A DNA stretch of 64,000 bases. It comes from Leucogyrophana mollusca (taxonomy: Eukaryota > Basidiomycota > Agaricomycetes > Boletales). Of the stretch, positions 14,202 through 25,718 are shown piece by piece. The stretch is from assembly GCA_021014945.1 (NCBI GenBank), contig MU266361.1:107545-171544 (forward strand), written 5' to 3'. The first letter of the stretch is position 1. The number at the start of each line of letters is the position of its first letter. The notes under the pieces are model-generated. The model was not told the origin of the DNA, did not search any database, and worked only from the letters and a program-made list of their open reading frames with translations. A program made the translations under genes and the position numbers.

Positions 14202-15693
14202 ATGGCCCGTGTTCTCATGGCCTTGCTCATTCTCGTCTGTGTCCTTCAAGTTCATGCGCACCCGATGACTTTCTTCCTCCACAAGCTATCAGCCACTTCA
14301 CCGGAAGGAAACTGGCTGTGGGGCTGGGTCTGGGGAGCCGAGAGCACCGTTTCTATCGTGGACCGATCCCCTCCCCTCACATTTCACTCGAGACCTGCTG
14401 CTTTTGGGACGGAACTAAACGAGCCTCTCCTCGGTTATGTCATCCCACTCTCTTCATTCACGAAGCCCTGCAAGGGTAACCAAACCACTGATCACGACTC
14501 GAACTCGGGGTGTCCGTCATTGTGTGTCTCTGGTCCTCATGAACCTGATCCAACTGAGACCTGGATCGCTTTGGTGCAAAGAGGAGGGTGCGCTTTCGTT
14601 GAGAAGGTGATCCAGATCTACATAGATGAGCACACATGGTCTGACAACGTCTTCCAGGTGCGGGAGGCTCAGCGCTTGGGCGCCAAAGCCGTGGTGGTTG
14701 GCGGCGAGAATCCGGATCTAAGTGGCCTACCCGATACCCTAGTGAACATGTATAGTAAAGGTAAGACGATCCTCGACATATGTCGGACTTTCCTCAGTTT
14801 CTCAAACAGGTGACGCTTCTGACGTCACAATCCATTCAACCTACATCAAATATTCGGATTACAAGGACCTTTCCGTGCTCATCAAGTCCTCGACGACCTC
14901 TCACGCTGGCCTCCAGACTCTTTCCCTCTTGATCACCACTCAATATTCAGCATGGGAATGGTATTCGTGCGTACACCTTTGTGTAATTTGACTTGATACT
15001 AATGGATACCCCGTTTTTCAGCCCTATCATAACGTTCATCGTCATACTTATTCTTCCTTCGTGCTTAACATTTATCACCCTCCTAATCCATCGTGTCCGT
15101 ATGGCCCGTGCAGCTCAACGAGATCGCGCTCCAGAAGGTATCGTTAAAAATCTCCCGTGGAGAGTATGGAATGGTACTGCTTGGGAAAAGCACGAAGGAA
15201 CGGTCTTGCCTACCCACCCTTCCACTTCCACAAACGAAGCTGACTTGGAGTCGGGAGTCCCTGAACAAAGCGAATCTCATCCATCCACATCTCACGAGGC
15301 GGAGCCTGGTGTTGCGGTACCATGGTGCGAGACGCAGGTAGAGTGTGCGATATGCCTTTCGGAGTTCGTGAAAGGAGATCGTGTGCGAGAACTACCCTGC
15401 CATCACATCTTCCACCTAGATGAGGTGGATGCGTGGCTGATCAATCGCAAGAAGCTCGTGAGTCCCAATACTCCCTGCAATCACTGAATCCGACTAACCC
15501 AAAAACCAAGTGTCCTGTTTGCAAGGCGGATGTGACGCAGCCCTGGCATCTCTCTCATGGTGGTAAATCGCCTGCTTCTCCCAGTGATGGCGAAGAACCC
15601 AGTGTGCAAGTAACATCACGCCCCACGACCCCTCCTGCGACCGAACGTACACCCCTTCTTCGCAATCACGACCAGAGTGTTGACTCATCATGA
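14202..15693 (+). CDS. PA-TM-RING protein, probable endomembrane E3 ubiquitin ligase
   Basis: Its architecture is that of the RNF13/GRAIL class: a lumenal protease-associated domain, one membrane span and a cytosolic RING. Five exons, 14202..14606, 14658..14760, 14810..14966, 15022..15457 and 15511..15693, give 427 residues in frame. In order come a signal peptide (MARVLMALLILVCVLQVHA), the PA domain (WIALVQRGGCAFVEK, REAQRLGAKAVVVGG), the span IITFIVILILPSCLTFITLL near residues 223-245, and a RING at about 330-373. The RING reads CAICLSEF, then LPCHHIFHLDEVDAWL, then LCPVCKADV. The residue that is normally the sixth zinc ligand (HxxC) is Glu here (codon 15422..15424). The Ser/Pro-rich tail ends ERTPLLRNHDQ, resembling a dileucine-type sorting signal. 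Ligase activity is inferred. Confidence 0.88.
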
Positions 15694-16581
15694 CGACGTG
15701 CTATCTTTGCTTGTATTATTTTGTAACATAATACCGTGCCACTGTTGGATTCGGATTGCTCTAGTGTGTCCTTACGAGTCTCCATTTCTTGCGCTACTTT
15801 GGGCACTCCTCTTAAATGTGAAAAGCTTTGTTGCAGTTGTTTGCTTGCAAGTTCCATGCGAGCTTCACGTGCCATATTTCTCCCGGTTGGTTGCAAGGAA
15901 CCTTTTTGCCTAATCGGGTTTCGCTGTCACTCAACTCCAGGTTTGTTGTCCGCAAACGGCGAGAGTGCCACAGACTCCACGACAATAATGGAACCAAGGT
16001 ACGTATGGACATCTTGTTTTCCGGGCTCGTACACTGCCCTGCAGCGAACAATTAGGGACTTAGATACGATGACGGTCGGCGCTACGGTCACAACATCCAG
16101 GCCCGAGGCATTCCCAACCGCAGCTGTGCGAGTCCGAACGTGACCTCATTGTTCAGGTGTATTTTTTGATTCACAACGTGTTTCCCTTTCCCCTTGCGAG
16201 CGACGGCTTCTCACTGATCCGAGTCAAAGAGCTATATCTCCCCAAGGAACGCATGGACAGAAAGTTTGTATCGAGATGTTCATTCGCTGAGGCAGTCGAC
16301 GTAGTTATTTATTGACCTGGCCCCAAACTAGGCTGGTTTCGGATTTAGCCATTGTCTGTTATGCTCTTGATCTTGCCGGGAAACGGACATCCACAGATGG
16401 GCCAACTTTCATCTCATGGTCTCTTTGTTTCACTTGGATGTCAACGAGAGCTTTGTCTGACGTCGTCACCGCAAAGTTTGAACGTCTCTCTTAACGTCGT
16501 CCTTGGTTTTTGCCTTGCATTGTATCTTGCTTTATGCACCCTCGTCCTGCCTTTGGTCACTGAGTTATCACATCTGCTGCA
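15694..16581. other. Intergenic, no gene seen
   Basis: This is an 888-nt gap upstream of the CCCH gene. The open frames here (for example 15736..16143) have no protein-like composition. It presumably contains the RING 3' UTR and the promoter and 5' UTR of the zinc-finger gene. Confidence 0.5.
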
Positions 16582-18438
16582 ATGGATCAAATTGTAGGTG
16601 TCCCGTTGTCTGAAAAGCAGCTAGGTAAGTTGTCTGTTCTATCGTCTGGAACCTTCCTCTGAGCACTTGTTCTTACTACAGTCCCAGAAGACGACGAACA
16701 CGCTACGCCTATTCTTCCTGTTGCTAAACAAGTCGAAATCGATGCACCCTCTGTTCGCGGGACAATTGTTTGCCGCTATTTTCGGGCAGGCTATTGTCGG
16801 CGCGGTTCAGCTTGTCAATTTGGCCACCCAGTTGGCCAAGGAACTGAAGGTAGGTAACCAAATAATCGCAGCACAACTTATCTTTACATTCGAGGATGAT
16901 CTCCAATAGCTCCCGAAGTAAGGAAAGAAGCCAGTAGAAGTCATGGTCAGTAACGGTCCAAAATTATATTATACTGGTGCTGATGCTGACGCACTTTGGC
17001 CAATCCACCTAGTTGTAGCGCCTGTGTATTTTCCTCGCCCTTTCCCGTCCTCTGGCTGGCATCCGTCGTCTCCAACTTGGTGCCCGTACGGCCCCCCATT
17101 CCCCTTACCTCCGCCCTATAGCTTGCCAGGAATTCCACTGACCCGAGGTGCCATCCTGCAGCACACAGAATCAGACTTTGTGTCTGCTGTCAGCGAGCGT
17201 TCTTCGAGTGCATCTTCGGGTTTATCAGAGAGGGTTACAGACTCAAGGCTGACGGAAGCACCCAAAAGTCACCACTCAGCACACGCGCCGTATTACATCG
17301 GTGCAAGCGGTGGAGCAAATATTTCCCTTCCATTCGCTGCATCTGAAGCTCTTCGCGGTATTCCAGTATATAGCCCGTATCCTGCCCATGTTACTACCGC
17401 TCTTTACCCTCAACTTCAATCCCGACCCCAGGCGGCGGACACTAGGCGAAAGCCTATGGCATACAAAAGTCAGTAATGTCTCTGTGTCGAAATTAGCTTA
17501 GGTTTACCTTCTACACACTAGCGAAACCGTGCAGATTTTTCTCAGCAAAGGGATCCTGCGTGAACGGCGAGATGTGCACATTGTGAGTATCATGTCTAGT
17601 CAGTGAACATTTAGATCTCAGACCATCTAGCATACATGATCTCGGTGACAGTTCCGGCACCGCGGATAGCGCTTTGAGTGACGTTGATTCCGACTCTCGG
17701 CCAGAGCTACCTGCAAAGCCCACAACAGTTTACGAGGACAGTAAAGCGAAAGATTATTATCCAATAACGTGGCGAGTAGTTGGAGGCGGAGTGATGATGG
17801 GTGGCAACCGTAGGTCCTGCGCCTCTCCTGCTGAACGTTCTGATGTTCTCAACTTATCCAGGACAAATGTGCAAGGCGTACACAGGAGGATATTGCAAAT
17901 ATGGTGACGACTGCAAGTTTGCCCATGAAACTGAATTGGAGACATACCGTACGTGCATTAATTGTATCCTGGATCGATAATTCAATCGGCCACTGCGTCA
18001 GCTGATGGCCTTGTGCAACTCAAGTCGCGGAGGAAGCAGAGCTCGGCGACACAGAAAGCACTTATCGCACAAGCTCTTGTTGAGGTCTCTCAGACCGGTG
18101 CCTTCCGACCGAGTCCCGTGCGTAGAGAGCGCAAAAAGAAAACCGGGAAACATCCCCCTGTATCTGAGGCTACATGTGAGCCTGGACCTCACAAGAATGA
18201 TCCCGAGGTCACGGAGAAAGCTCCAACCACCCTCGACGAGCAAGGCGAAAATGTAAAAGAAGCGGGGGTAGAGACAGACGTCCATGTTCTTCCTACATCT
18301 CCAGCGCAGCATCGACGTTCCAGGTCAATGACGATACCTTCGTCTCCCCCTGCTGCTTCCAACGTACGTGCTCCATCTATTTGCAGGCTAGTCCTGACAC
18401 CTATCATTATTGTATAGATATTCTCCGCTGAGCTTTGA
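16582..18438 (+). CDS. Three-finger CCCH zinc-finger protein
   Basis: CCCH proteins of this kind usually bind RNA and affect mRNA processing or decay. Nine exons join in frame: 16582..16624, 16682..16849, 16910..16945, 17010..17468, 17522..17582, 17631..17809, 17862..17948, 18002..18363 and 18418..18438. They give 471 residues. Finger 1 is near the N-terminus (CRYFRAGYCRRGSACQFGH, C-x7-C-x5-C-x3-H). Finger 2 follows a 150-residue Pro/Ser-rich linker (CRFFSAKGSCVNGEMCTFIH, C-x8-C-x5-C-x3-H). Finger 3 is about 70 residues later (CKAYTGGYCKYGDDCKFAH). A basic region (RRERKKKTGK) and a short serine-rich tail with HRRSRSMTIP follow, the latter looking like a 14-3-3 or kinase site. The final exon is only 21 nt. 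No specific orthologue can be named. Confidence 0.88.
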
Positions 18439-19147
18439 TTCACTGGGCTGGGGGACTCAAGAATGGTCTGCATTTTGTCGACAGGATCTGAGCCGGTAAT
18501 TTTTATGGGCGGTTATTTGGGGAGCCTTGAACTTAGCATATTCTTAAAGTATTTTCACGAAGGTCACAGACTATTTGTTAATAATACTGGTCGCAACTAT
18601 TATGCTAGCTAGGCCTACAAGGGCAACTTGGTGCCCCTATTTGCCTCCGCGCGCTTTGTCACCATACAAACTGTCGGACCATTGTTTCTCTTGTTCTCAC
18701 CGCACTCTTTGCACCTCCCTCTGAGCTCACGATATTCCTGTCTGGTCTGATCCAGGGACATCACGACTCTCAAGGTCCCGCGACAAGGGTGCACGCTTGG
18801 TTTGATATGTCGCGCGTGGCTCGCCAAGCGTAGACCGACCGTCGGGTGTGCTCTGTTAGTTGTCTGCAGTAATGTTACGACACCATCGAGGATCCAGGTC
18901 ACCATTCTACTAAGGTATTTATTGCACAATCTTGGATATTATGTATGTTTATTGGCTGCGACCCGCCTTCTTAGTTCTAGCCCCCCCGTAGCTGCGACGT
19001 GCAGTTCATCGAGCGGTTAGGCTGGCTTCTTGCCACTTTTTTTCCATCGAGTCCTGCCAGTGGTAGGTGGCAGGTCAACACATCGCGACCCCACTCCCGA
19101 TAGGCTACTTGCAATCATTTCGCATCTCCACCTTTCCTCGTTCGAAG
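18439..19147. other. Intergenic, no gene seen
   Basis: This 709-nt gap lies between the CCCH and heme oxygenase genes. A pyrimidine-rich stretch occurs just before the heme oxygenase start. No open frame with protein-like content was found. Confidence 0.5.
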
Positions 19148-20040
19148 ATGTGTAGCGACGCTCTACACGACCTGACCTTGCCAATGGCTAGCTTGCTACG
19201 CACCGGCACGTCTGTTGCTCACCGCGAAGTGGAGCGCAGTCAGGGCGGTATCTGGCTAACAAAGGGCGAGCTCGACAAAGCAGAGTATGTCCGATATCTG
19301 ATGATGCTCTGGCATATATACAAGTCTGTGTATATCGAAATCCCCATCCCACCTTTACTGAACCATTCACGCAGCACCCTTGAAAGTGGTCTCTCAAGGC
19401 ATGCATCGCACCCTATATTACAGCCAACAAGCAACCCTGCTCTGTTAGCTCGCACACCGGGCCTTGCGTCCGACATCTCTTTTCTCCTACAGGTCCCAGA
19501 GTCCTCGTGGCAGTCACATCCCGCTCATGTTGCCTTGACGAAATCCCCTCCTCCCGCTTTACTCGACTACTCATCTCGGATCCACCGTATCTCGGAGTCC
19601 GACCCACCCCGTCTGCTTGCACATGCGTATGTTCGTTACCTTGGTGACATGAGCGGAGGCCAAATACTCCGGAGACGCATAGCCAAGGCCTACGGCCTTG
19701 ACATCGCCGAGGGATCCGGTATTCAGTTTTACCATTTCAGCGCATTCCGAGGTGGAAAATCGGGAACGGGAGACAATATAAGGAAGATGAAAGATTGGTA
19801 CAGAGAGGGAATGAACTCGGCTGTCGGTAATGACGCCAACCTGAAAGGTGGACATGACTGAAAGCTGATACTCCTAGCCTGACTGACCATGAAAATTTTA
19901 TAGCGGCAATCCTGGATGAAGCCATTCTGGCTTTTGAGCTCAATTCGGCTCTGTTGGCTACACTCAGGGGCACTACGCGGGCTTGTGTAGATAGGGAAGG
20001 AACGTCGTGTAAAGACGCCTACCAGAAACACTTCCGGTAA
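19148..20040 (+). CDS. HMX1: Heme oxygenase
   Basis: It cleaves heme to biliverdin, CO and iron, for iron recycling or heme detoxification. Three exons, 19148..19323, 19375..19847 and 19904..20040, give 261 residues. Family motifs are GTSVAHREVERSQG, whose His is the likely proximal heme ligand, and LAHAYVRYLGDMSGGQILRR, which matches the heme oxygenase signature with the distal GD-SGGQ helix. IQFYHFSAFRG and a final helix (LDEAILAFELNSALLATL) follow. The first intron uses the donor GTCTGT, weaker than usual; it is chosen because it restores WHIYNTLESGLSRHASHP. The C-terminus (CKDAYQKHFR) carries no membrane anchor, unlike yeast Hmx1 and animal enzymes, so the enzyme is probably soluble. The gene symbol follows the yeast name. 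Confidence 0.92.
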
Positions 20041-20530
20041 ATCACATAGGGCAGGGCTTAGCCTCCCCTGACCCCGTTCTCTCATTCGTGGTGGTGAGAG
20101 CGGGTGCCAGACACGTTTGTACGAACTGAGGTCGGTAGAGTGTTCAAGTTGGGGTCATGCCATCGATGAAAGTGGCATGTATAGCCGATCACGTTCAGTG
20201 ACAAGGATGCCGCGGAGTAACGGCTAACACTCGCTGTTTCATCTCAGTTGATACGCCCGCCTCCAGATGTCGTATTGATAATGATATACTGGCGTCCCAT
20301 TTACATGACTTTGGAGGCGGACTTTAATATCGAATACACTAGCTGTTCCTCGTTTCTCGCACCGACACTGACAGTTCGAAGGCAATGGTATAACTTGGAC
20401 TGCCCAAGGTTAGCAGTACATACAGGTGCAATGCAGAAAGTCGATGAACTTGAAGTAGCCAGCTACTATTGTCCTTGTGGTATAATCAATAATAAATGCT
20501 GACTTCTAGTAGATTCCTCATCGTCTCCAC
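20041..20530. other. Intergenic, convergent 3' ends
   Basis: This 490-nt gap separates the convergent heme oxygenase and aspartic protease genes. Nothing beyond presumed 3' UTRs was seen. Confidence 0.55.
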
Positions 20531-22435
20531 TCATGGGCTCCGCGCGTAATCCTTCCCGTACTCGCCCTTGTGCTCGTACCCAGAGCCTCCAATTGGCTGC
20601 ATGACCAACGTCGCTGTACTTTGCGAATCCTGCAGCGGGGCATATGCGCTATTCGTGCCACCAGGGAGCAGCCCACCCTTCTGCGTTTGCGCTTTCGCGG
20701 CCTTGGTCTTCTTGCGTCGACAGCAGCAGCGCCACACGCAAAGACCGACAAGAAGCAGAACGAACACAAGGCAACCGACAAGAATGTAAGGCCAGCGACT
20801 GAGCACTTCTTCCTCATAGTGCTCTTTTTTCTCCTTCTCGCTCTCTGGCGAATGTTGCTCCTGGGACGCAGGAAGTAGCGCATATTGTGGGGAGTTGATC
20901 TGGTTCTGGCCATTCAGCCGGACCTTGATGAAGTCGTTTACAGCAGCCTCGTAATTGGTGAGGGAAAGGAGCTGAACGTAAGGGTTGTTGGAGGCTTTGC
21001 CCCCAGATACGAGATTTCCGAAATTAATCAAAGTGTAGGTATTGCGCACTACAGTGGAGATGAGCGAGGCTTCTTGGAGTGTAGAAGCACACTTACAGAA
21101 AGCCATGCCAAGAATCATATCATATTCACCGATCAGACTGAACGCAGACGTGATAGGCTGGAACTGTTGGAAAGTCAGTGTGATTCTGTCGCGATGTAGT
21201 ACCATTGGCTTGACATACTGTCCCAAGACATGCCGGGTTTCCGTTCGCAAAGGTGACACCAAAATCACTTGACGACACATCAAGCGGGTGGATAGGATAT
21301 GCTACTCCACCAAGAGTAAATGTCAGGTTGATAAGCTGACCGCAGGGTACCAGCCATGCTTGACTGGTAGTCGACCATTCCGCTCCTTGAACCCTGCCAT
21401 AGATGGCGTCCGACATAGAACGGGGTACCTGGGGTAATGTGAAGCCTGAGTCCAATACGGCGACAAGTTGGCCATCCGGAGCCTTAGGTACAATTGAGTC
21501 AACAGGTATGGGTTGACCGTCCGGTCCAATAATGCCATTGGTTTTATCCGTCAAAATCTGCCAGTGTTGGTCCTCATCGGTGACCTTATACACCTTTTCG
21601 ACGGCAATTTGCGGCATACTTGTGATGTTTTCAAACCCTGGGACGACCTCAGAAATGGTAAACTGGCCTGTGACTTGGCTGCCTGGGTCTCCATTGCGGT
21701 TAAGCATGAGGGTAATATAGTCGTCCGAAGACGAGCTTTGAGAAAATATGCGACTAAGCGCATTGTCGCCAGAAGAATTATCAATTTTCTTGCTGATGGA
21801 AGAACCAGTGTTTGGTCCGAGGCCTATCAGACCGTCGTAGCCCTCGGCATGAATGTTGGTGGAGAACGACGATGTGTTCGTCACGAGCACTGAAAGGACA
21901 TTAAGTTCGTTCTGGGCGGCGCGGAAGTCAAGGATACTTACAGAAGGCTTGATCGCTGACACTGTAACCATCAAACTCGAGGGGTGCGGTGTATATGTCA
22001 CCTTCAGAATAGAAATCATTACAGGTCTCCCACCGGAGAGCAAGAATACAAACCCGCAGCCGTTCCGACAGCATAAGAGAGCGTGACAGATTTACCAGTG
22101 TCTTGAGCGTTCGGCACCGACCCAGTTACCCATAAATCGGAGCTGCAGAGGCGTTAACAGACGGTGTAGGGAGGAAGGCAAAAACTTCAGCACCTGCCGG
22201 TGTCCAGCATGACGGATATACTCCGACCGCCCAGCGTCAGGTTACTATAGTAGAAGGCATTCTGTGTGTTGCCGACCGGAATTGTACTGTTGCTTGATGA
22301 TTGTCGCGCGACATTGACGCTCGTGTGACCACTTGGGGTCGAATGAACATGAAACGGGATCTTGACCGCGAAGGCCGAAGGAGAACACTTTAAACACAGC
22401 AAGAAAACAAAAGAGAGTGAGATTAAGGAGTGCAT
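20531..22435 (-). CDS. Membrane-anchored pepsin-like aspartic protease (A1), copy 1
   Basis: It is a secretory-pathway aspartic endopeptidase anchored at the C-terminus. Exons begin 22435..22194, 22142..22054, 22001..21942 and 21889..21219, then three smaller ones run to the TGA at 20531. A signal peptide (HSLISLSFVFLLCLKCSPSA) comes first. The first active site reads SVMLDTGSSDLWV, split by an intron inside Ser. The second reads AVLDSGFTLPQVP, that is D-S-G-F rather than the usual D-[ST]-G-[ST]. NGIIGPDGQPIPVDS and PIHPLDV are shared with copy 2. After the protease come a membrane span (YILVGCLVFVLLLVGLCVW), the basic Cys-rich stop-transfer CCCRRKKTK, and a cytosolic tail of about 65 residues. 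It is divergent from copy 2 with 729 nt between starts. Confidence 0.9.
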
Positions 22436-23164
22436 CGCAAAGCAGATCGGAGACGAAAACCAGGGTACAGCCTATTGATGAGCTGTTACCCTGCGGAGGA
22501 GATGATGAAAAAGAGAGTGAAGGATTGCTGGGAGAATTGATGAGAAGAAAGCTGTGTAAGTTAGGCTGTGAGCGCTGGCGGCTCTTCACAGGCACCGTGA
22601 CATTTCTGTGTGTCAAACAAAACATCGAAGCTTCATCGTACACAGCACAAGCTTGTGTCTCCCACTCCACATAGCGCGTAAAAATCCTCCGAAAGGTGCT
22701 AGGATACTTAGAAATACCCTCCCTCATGAATGCGGCCGCTAATGATCAATTGTTTCTAGTGCACACGCACCTGGCGGTGGTGACAACTGACCAAGCAAGC
22801 ACCAGCAAACCGGTCAATATCATCATGGCCCATGGCAATAATAATGGATCTCAGCAGAGTCCCGAAGGACTCTGAGTCTTTTTGCCACGCCAATGTCGCA
22901 TATCGTGAAACATCAAGTGTGATGCGCTCATCCGGCTTTGGCGCGGCATGAGGTACGGACGGTGGTCTCGGGACCTGTTCGAGGGCGCCTATCGTCATGA
23001 GCATCAGATGCACAAGACTGATCAGATATCAGCAAGTACCGAGAAACCAGTGCATTATGAAAGCGTGGTTGACCCTGCAGGTAGATCGCATCATATATAA
23101 AGGACAACGACAGACAGGCGCGTTTTGGATTCTCATAGCTTTTCTTTCTTCTCTGTTTCCCGCC
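22436..23164. promoter_or_regulatory. Shared divergent promoter of the two aspartic protease genes
   Basis: A 729-nt region separates the two start codons and must drive both genes. On the plus side TATATAAAG lies at about 23094..23102, some 65 nt before the ATG of copy 2, in the right place for a TATA box. The minus-strand open frame 22756..23013 has no homologue that I recognise. Confidence 0.55.
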
Positions 23165-25015
23165 ATGAGGTTTGGGCCGTGCGTTCTCCCTTTGGGCCTC
23201 GTTTTTCTCCTCGATTGCGCCTGCGCAATTCGTTTAGAACTGCAGGGCAGATCTGGACTATCTAGAACTGTTCAACGTCGGGGGCATATCACTGCTCAGG
23301 ACGTTGCCTTGGGTGATGAACAAGACATTCATTATGTCACCAATATTACACTGAACAACGTGTCAATTACCGTTGCAATCGACACGGGGAGGTAGGAGAC
23401 GCGTGACTGTTAAAGCGACCAAGTGGTTGACGCAAGGTTGACCGAATTTAGCTCTGATCTCTTCGTACAGCCCAATATCCCTGGTGCCATTGACCAGGGT
23501 TACAATGCGACGATTGGCTATGCTTCTGGAGATGCTACTGGCGAAGTCAAAGCAGCAAATTTGACGTTCGCAGGTTTCACGGTTTCCGATCAAGTCTTCA
23601 GTTGGTTTCCCTCACTTCTGGCACACCTTCGAAAATACTCACGTCCTATAACTAGTCGCTGCAGTCGGGACGACCACCAGCACTGGGGCCCAGGGCCTCA
23701 TCGGTCTCGGTCCTAGTTCTGGTTCTGTGATCAGGTATGAAGGTGGAACCTCTGCCGCCGACCCACCTCTGGATAGAATATTCCGTCAAAATGCCTCCAT
23801 GCCCAACTACATGTCCGTCCTTCTTGGCCGTTCCGATGACCCTGACGAACCTTACCCCGGCGACTTGACCATCGGAGAACCATTGAGCGAGTACAGTGAT
23901 ATTCTGAACCAGCCCAAGCACGCTGTGACCTACACTTCGGTGGCGGGCAACCAGCATTGGCAGACTTTGCTTGACCCGAACGGTATTATCGGCCCCAATG
24001 GACAGCCCATCCCCATCAAGTCTCAAGTATCCAACAGCTCTAATCCTAACAATCCCGTCGTGGTCTTCGATACCGGCTTCACCCTACCCCAAGTCCCTTC
24101 GTATGATAAATTCATTTCATCGGTCCTACACGTTCGCTAACGCTTCTTCTACAGATCCGTTGCCAAAGCTCTTTACGGCAACGTGAAAGGTGCTGCCCTT
24201 CAGAACGTATCTGGCGTTGGAGAGATATGGGTGCTTCCTTGCGACGAAGAAGTCAATGCGACTTTCTTGTTTGGTGGCGTGGAGTTCCCTATCCACCCTT
24301 TGGACCTGAACTTTTTAGCTGGGGATGACTTCTGCGTTGGAGCTGTAGGTGTTTTTTCTGTCTTCTTGTGCTCCTTTGCTCACAATGTCGTCCAGTTCCA
24401 GCCGTTTTCCTACGATCCCACAGAAAATGGACAATACTTGTACGATATGGTTCTAGGCATGGCATTCCGTGAGTGCGCCCGCCTCGGTTTTTCAAGGATG
24501 GTATTAATCCGGCCTCAGTGAGGAACGCGTACCTCCTGATTGATTTTGGTAGCTTTGTCGATGGAGCTGCGGCCTCCACGAATGCTCCATATCTACAGCT
24601 GTTGCCGGTCACCAACGCCACCGAAGCTAGCGAGGATTTCGCCCAGCAGCGTATGGGCACTGCTGATGCAGGTGACCTAGACAACACTTTGCTCAAGTCT
24701 CACTCGACCACGTCCACTTCAACCAGCACGGGCAAAAAGCTTGCCGCTTGGGTCATTGGTGTTATCGTTGCTGGCATCGTGCTTCTTATTCTTCTCGGCG
24801 TCTGTGTCTACTGTTGCTGCTGCCGAAGGCGTGGAAAATCACAGGTTGCCGCTTCCGCCGCAGCCCCAGCATGGGCACCCGCTTATGGTGTACAGAGCTA
24901 CCGTCCTCTCAATGACCCCTCCCCCGAGGGTGCTCCATACATGCAAATGGCGCCAAATGCTCCCCCCACGTACTCTGAACAACAGTACAAGACTGCATGG
25001 GATCCCCGCTACTGA
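23165..25015 (+). CDS. Membrane-anchored pepsin-like aspartic protease (A1), copy 2
   Basis: This is a paralogue of the divergent neighbour, with the same layout. The first exon is 23165..23391, from the ATG giving MRFGPCVLPL and a signal peptide; earlier ATGs lie in the promoter. The active sites read VAIDTGSSDLFV (intron again inside Ser) and VVFDTGFTLPQVP. Shared blocks are GLIGLGPSSGS, GIIGPNGQPIP, FPIHPLDL, YDMVLGMAF and LIDFGSFVDG. A Ser/Thr stretch (STTSTSTSTGKK) precedes the membrane span VIGVIVAGIVLLILLGVCVY, then CCCCRRRGK and a Pro/Tyr-rich tail with PPTYSEQQY, resembling a PPxY WW-domain ligand. That motif is absent from copy 1. It also differs from copy 1 by having DTG rather than DSG at the second site. 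Function is inferred from family. Confidence 0.9.
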
Positions 25016-25718
25016 GGGTCTTCTTTCTGCTTCATCAATCGAAGATCTTGGTTCTCAGAATCTTTTTGGTAGCACTTCCGTCCGTGGACACTGTACGATC
25101 TAGGCGTACTATAGCACCAGTCGTTCTTTCCTTCGAGATACCCTATCATCGATATCGAGTGCATAATTTACCCAATCCCCCGTCCGAGGTGTGCTCAGTA
25201 TTGAAGGGAGTGGTGGTCTATCTGGGTCTTATTAGTATCTTGCGCTCGCCATCTGACACACTGGTCTTTCGGCCCCTGGTACGTGGCATCGGAGGTGCGG
25301 TGCACCGACTTTTGGGAGCTCACACCTCCAAGTCATTGCTTATCTGACATTATGCGCTGATCTGCGCGCGTGTACGGTGTCCTTTGCATGAGCGTAGTGT
25401 TAGTAGTAATACTTAGTACTTGTTGGAGCACTCGATTGGCTCTCGAATACAGTAATTATTTATTTAATTAGTTAGTACGGAAACTTCCAAGAAACTATGT
25501 ACTTAGCAGGTGGCAAGCGCGTCCAGATTCCAGAAACTGTCCGGATTTGTGGGTTGTGCAGTTGCTTTCTCCTGCTGTCTCTCTTGACTCTTGTCGGCGC
25601 CCAAGCTTGTTCTTGTTCTTGTTCTTAACGTGGCTATAACTTCAACGCGCCCTTGGCTGTGCCCGATCGTTCTGGATTTTGCAGACTCTCCTAATCCCAC
25701 TGCCTCAGAAAGATCATA
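25016..25718. other. Intergenic, no gene seen
   Basis: This 703-nt gap holds the protease 3' region and the dynactin subunit promoter. It contains a short hexanucleotide repeat, listed separately, and otherwise nothing recognisable. Confidence 0.5.
25606..25626 (+). repeat. Microsatellite (CTTGTT)n
   Basis: Three perfect CTTGTT units plus CTT lie about 95 nt upstream of the dynactin p62 start. It is a minor simple repeat, possibly in the 5' UTR. Confidence 0.7.

Noticed and set aside
22756..23013. Minus-strand frame of 85 codons in the divergent protease promoter
   Set aside because: It has no motif or splice context, and its position inside a 729-nt promoter makes a gene unlikely.
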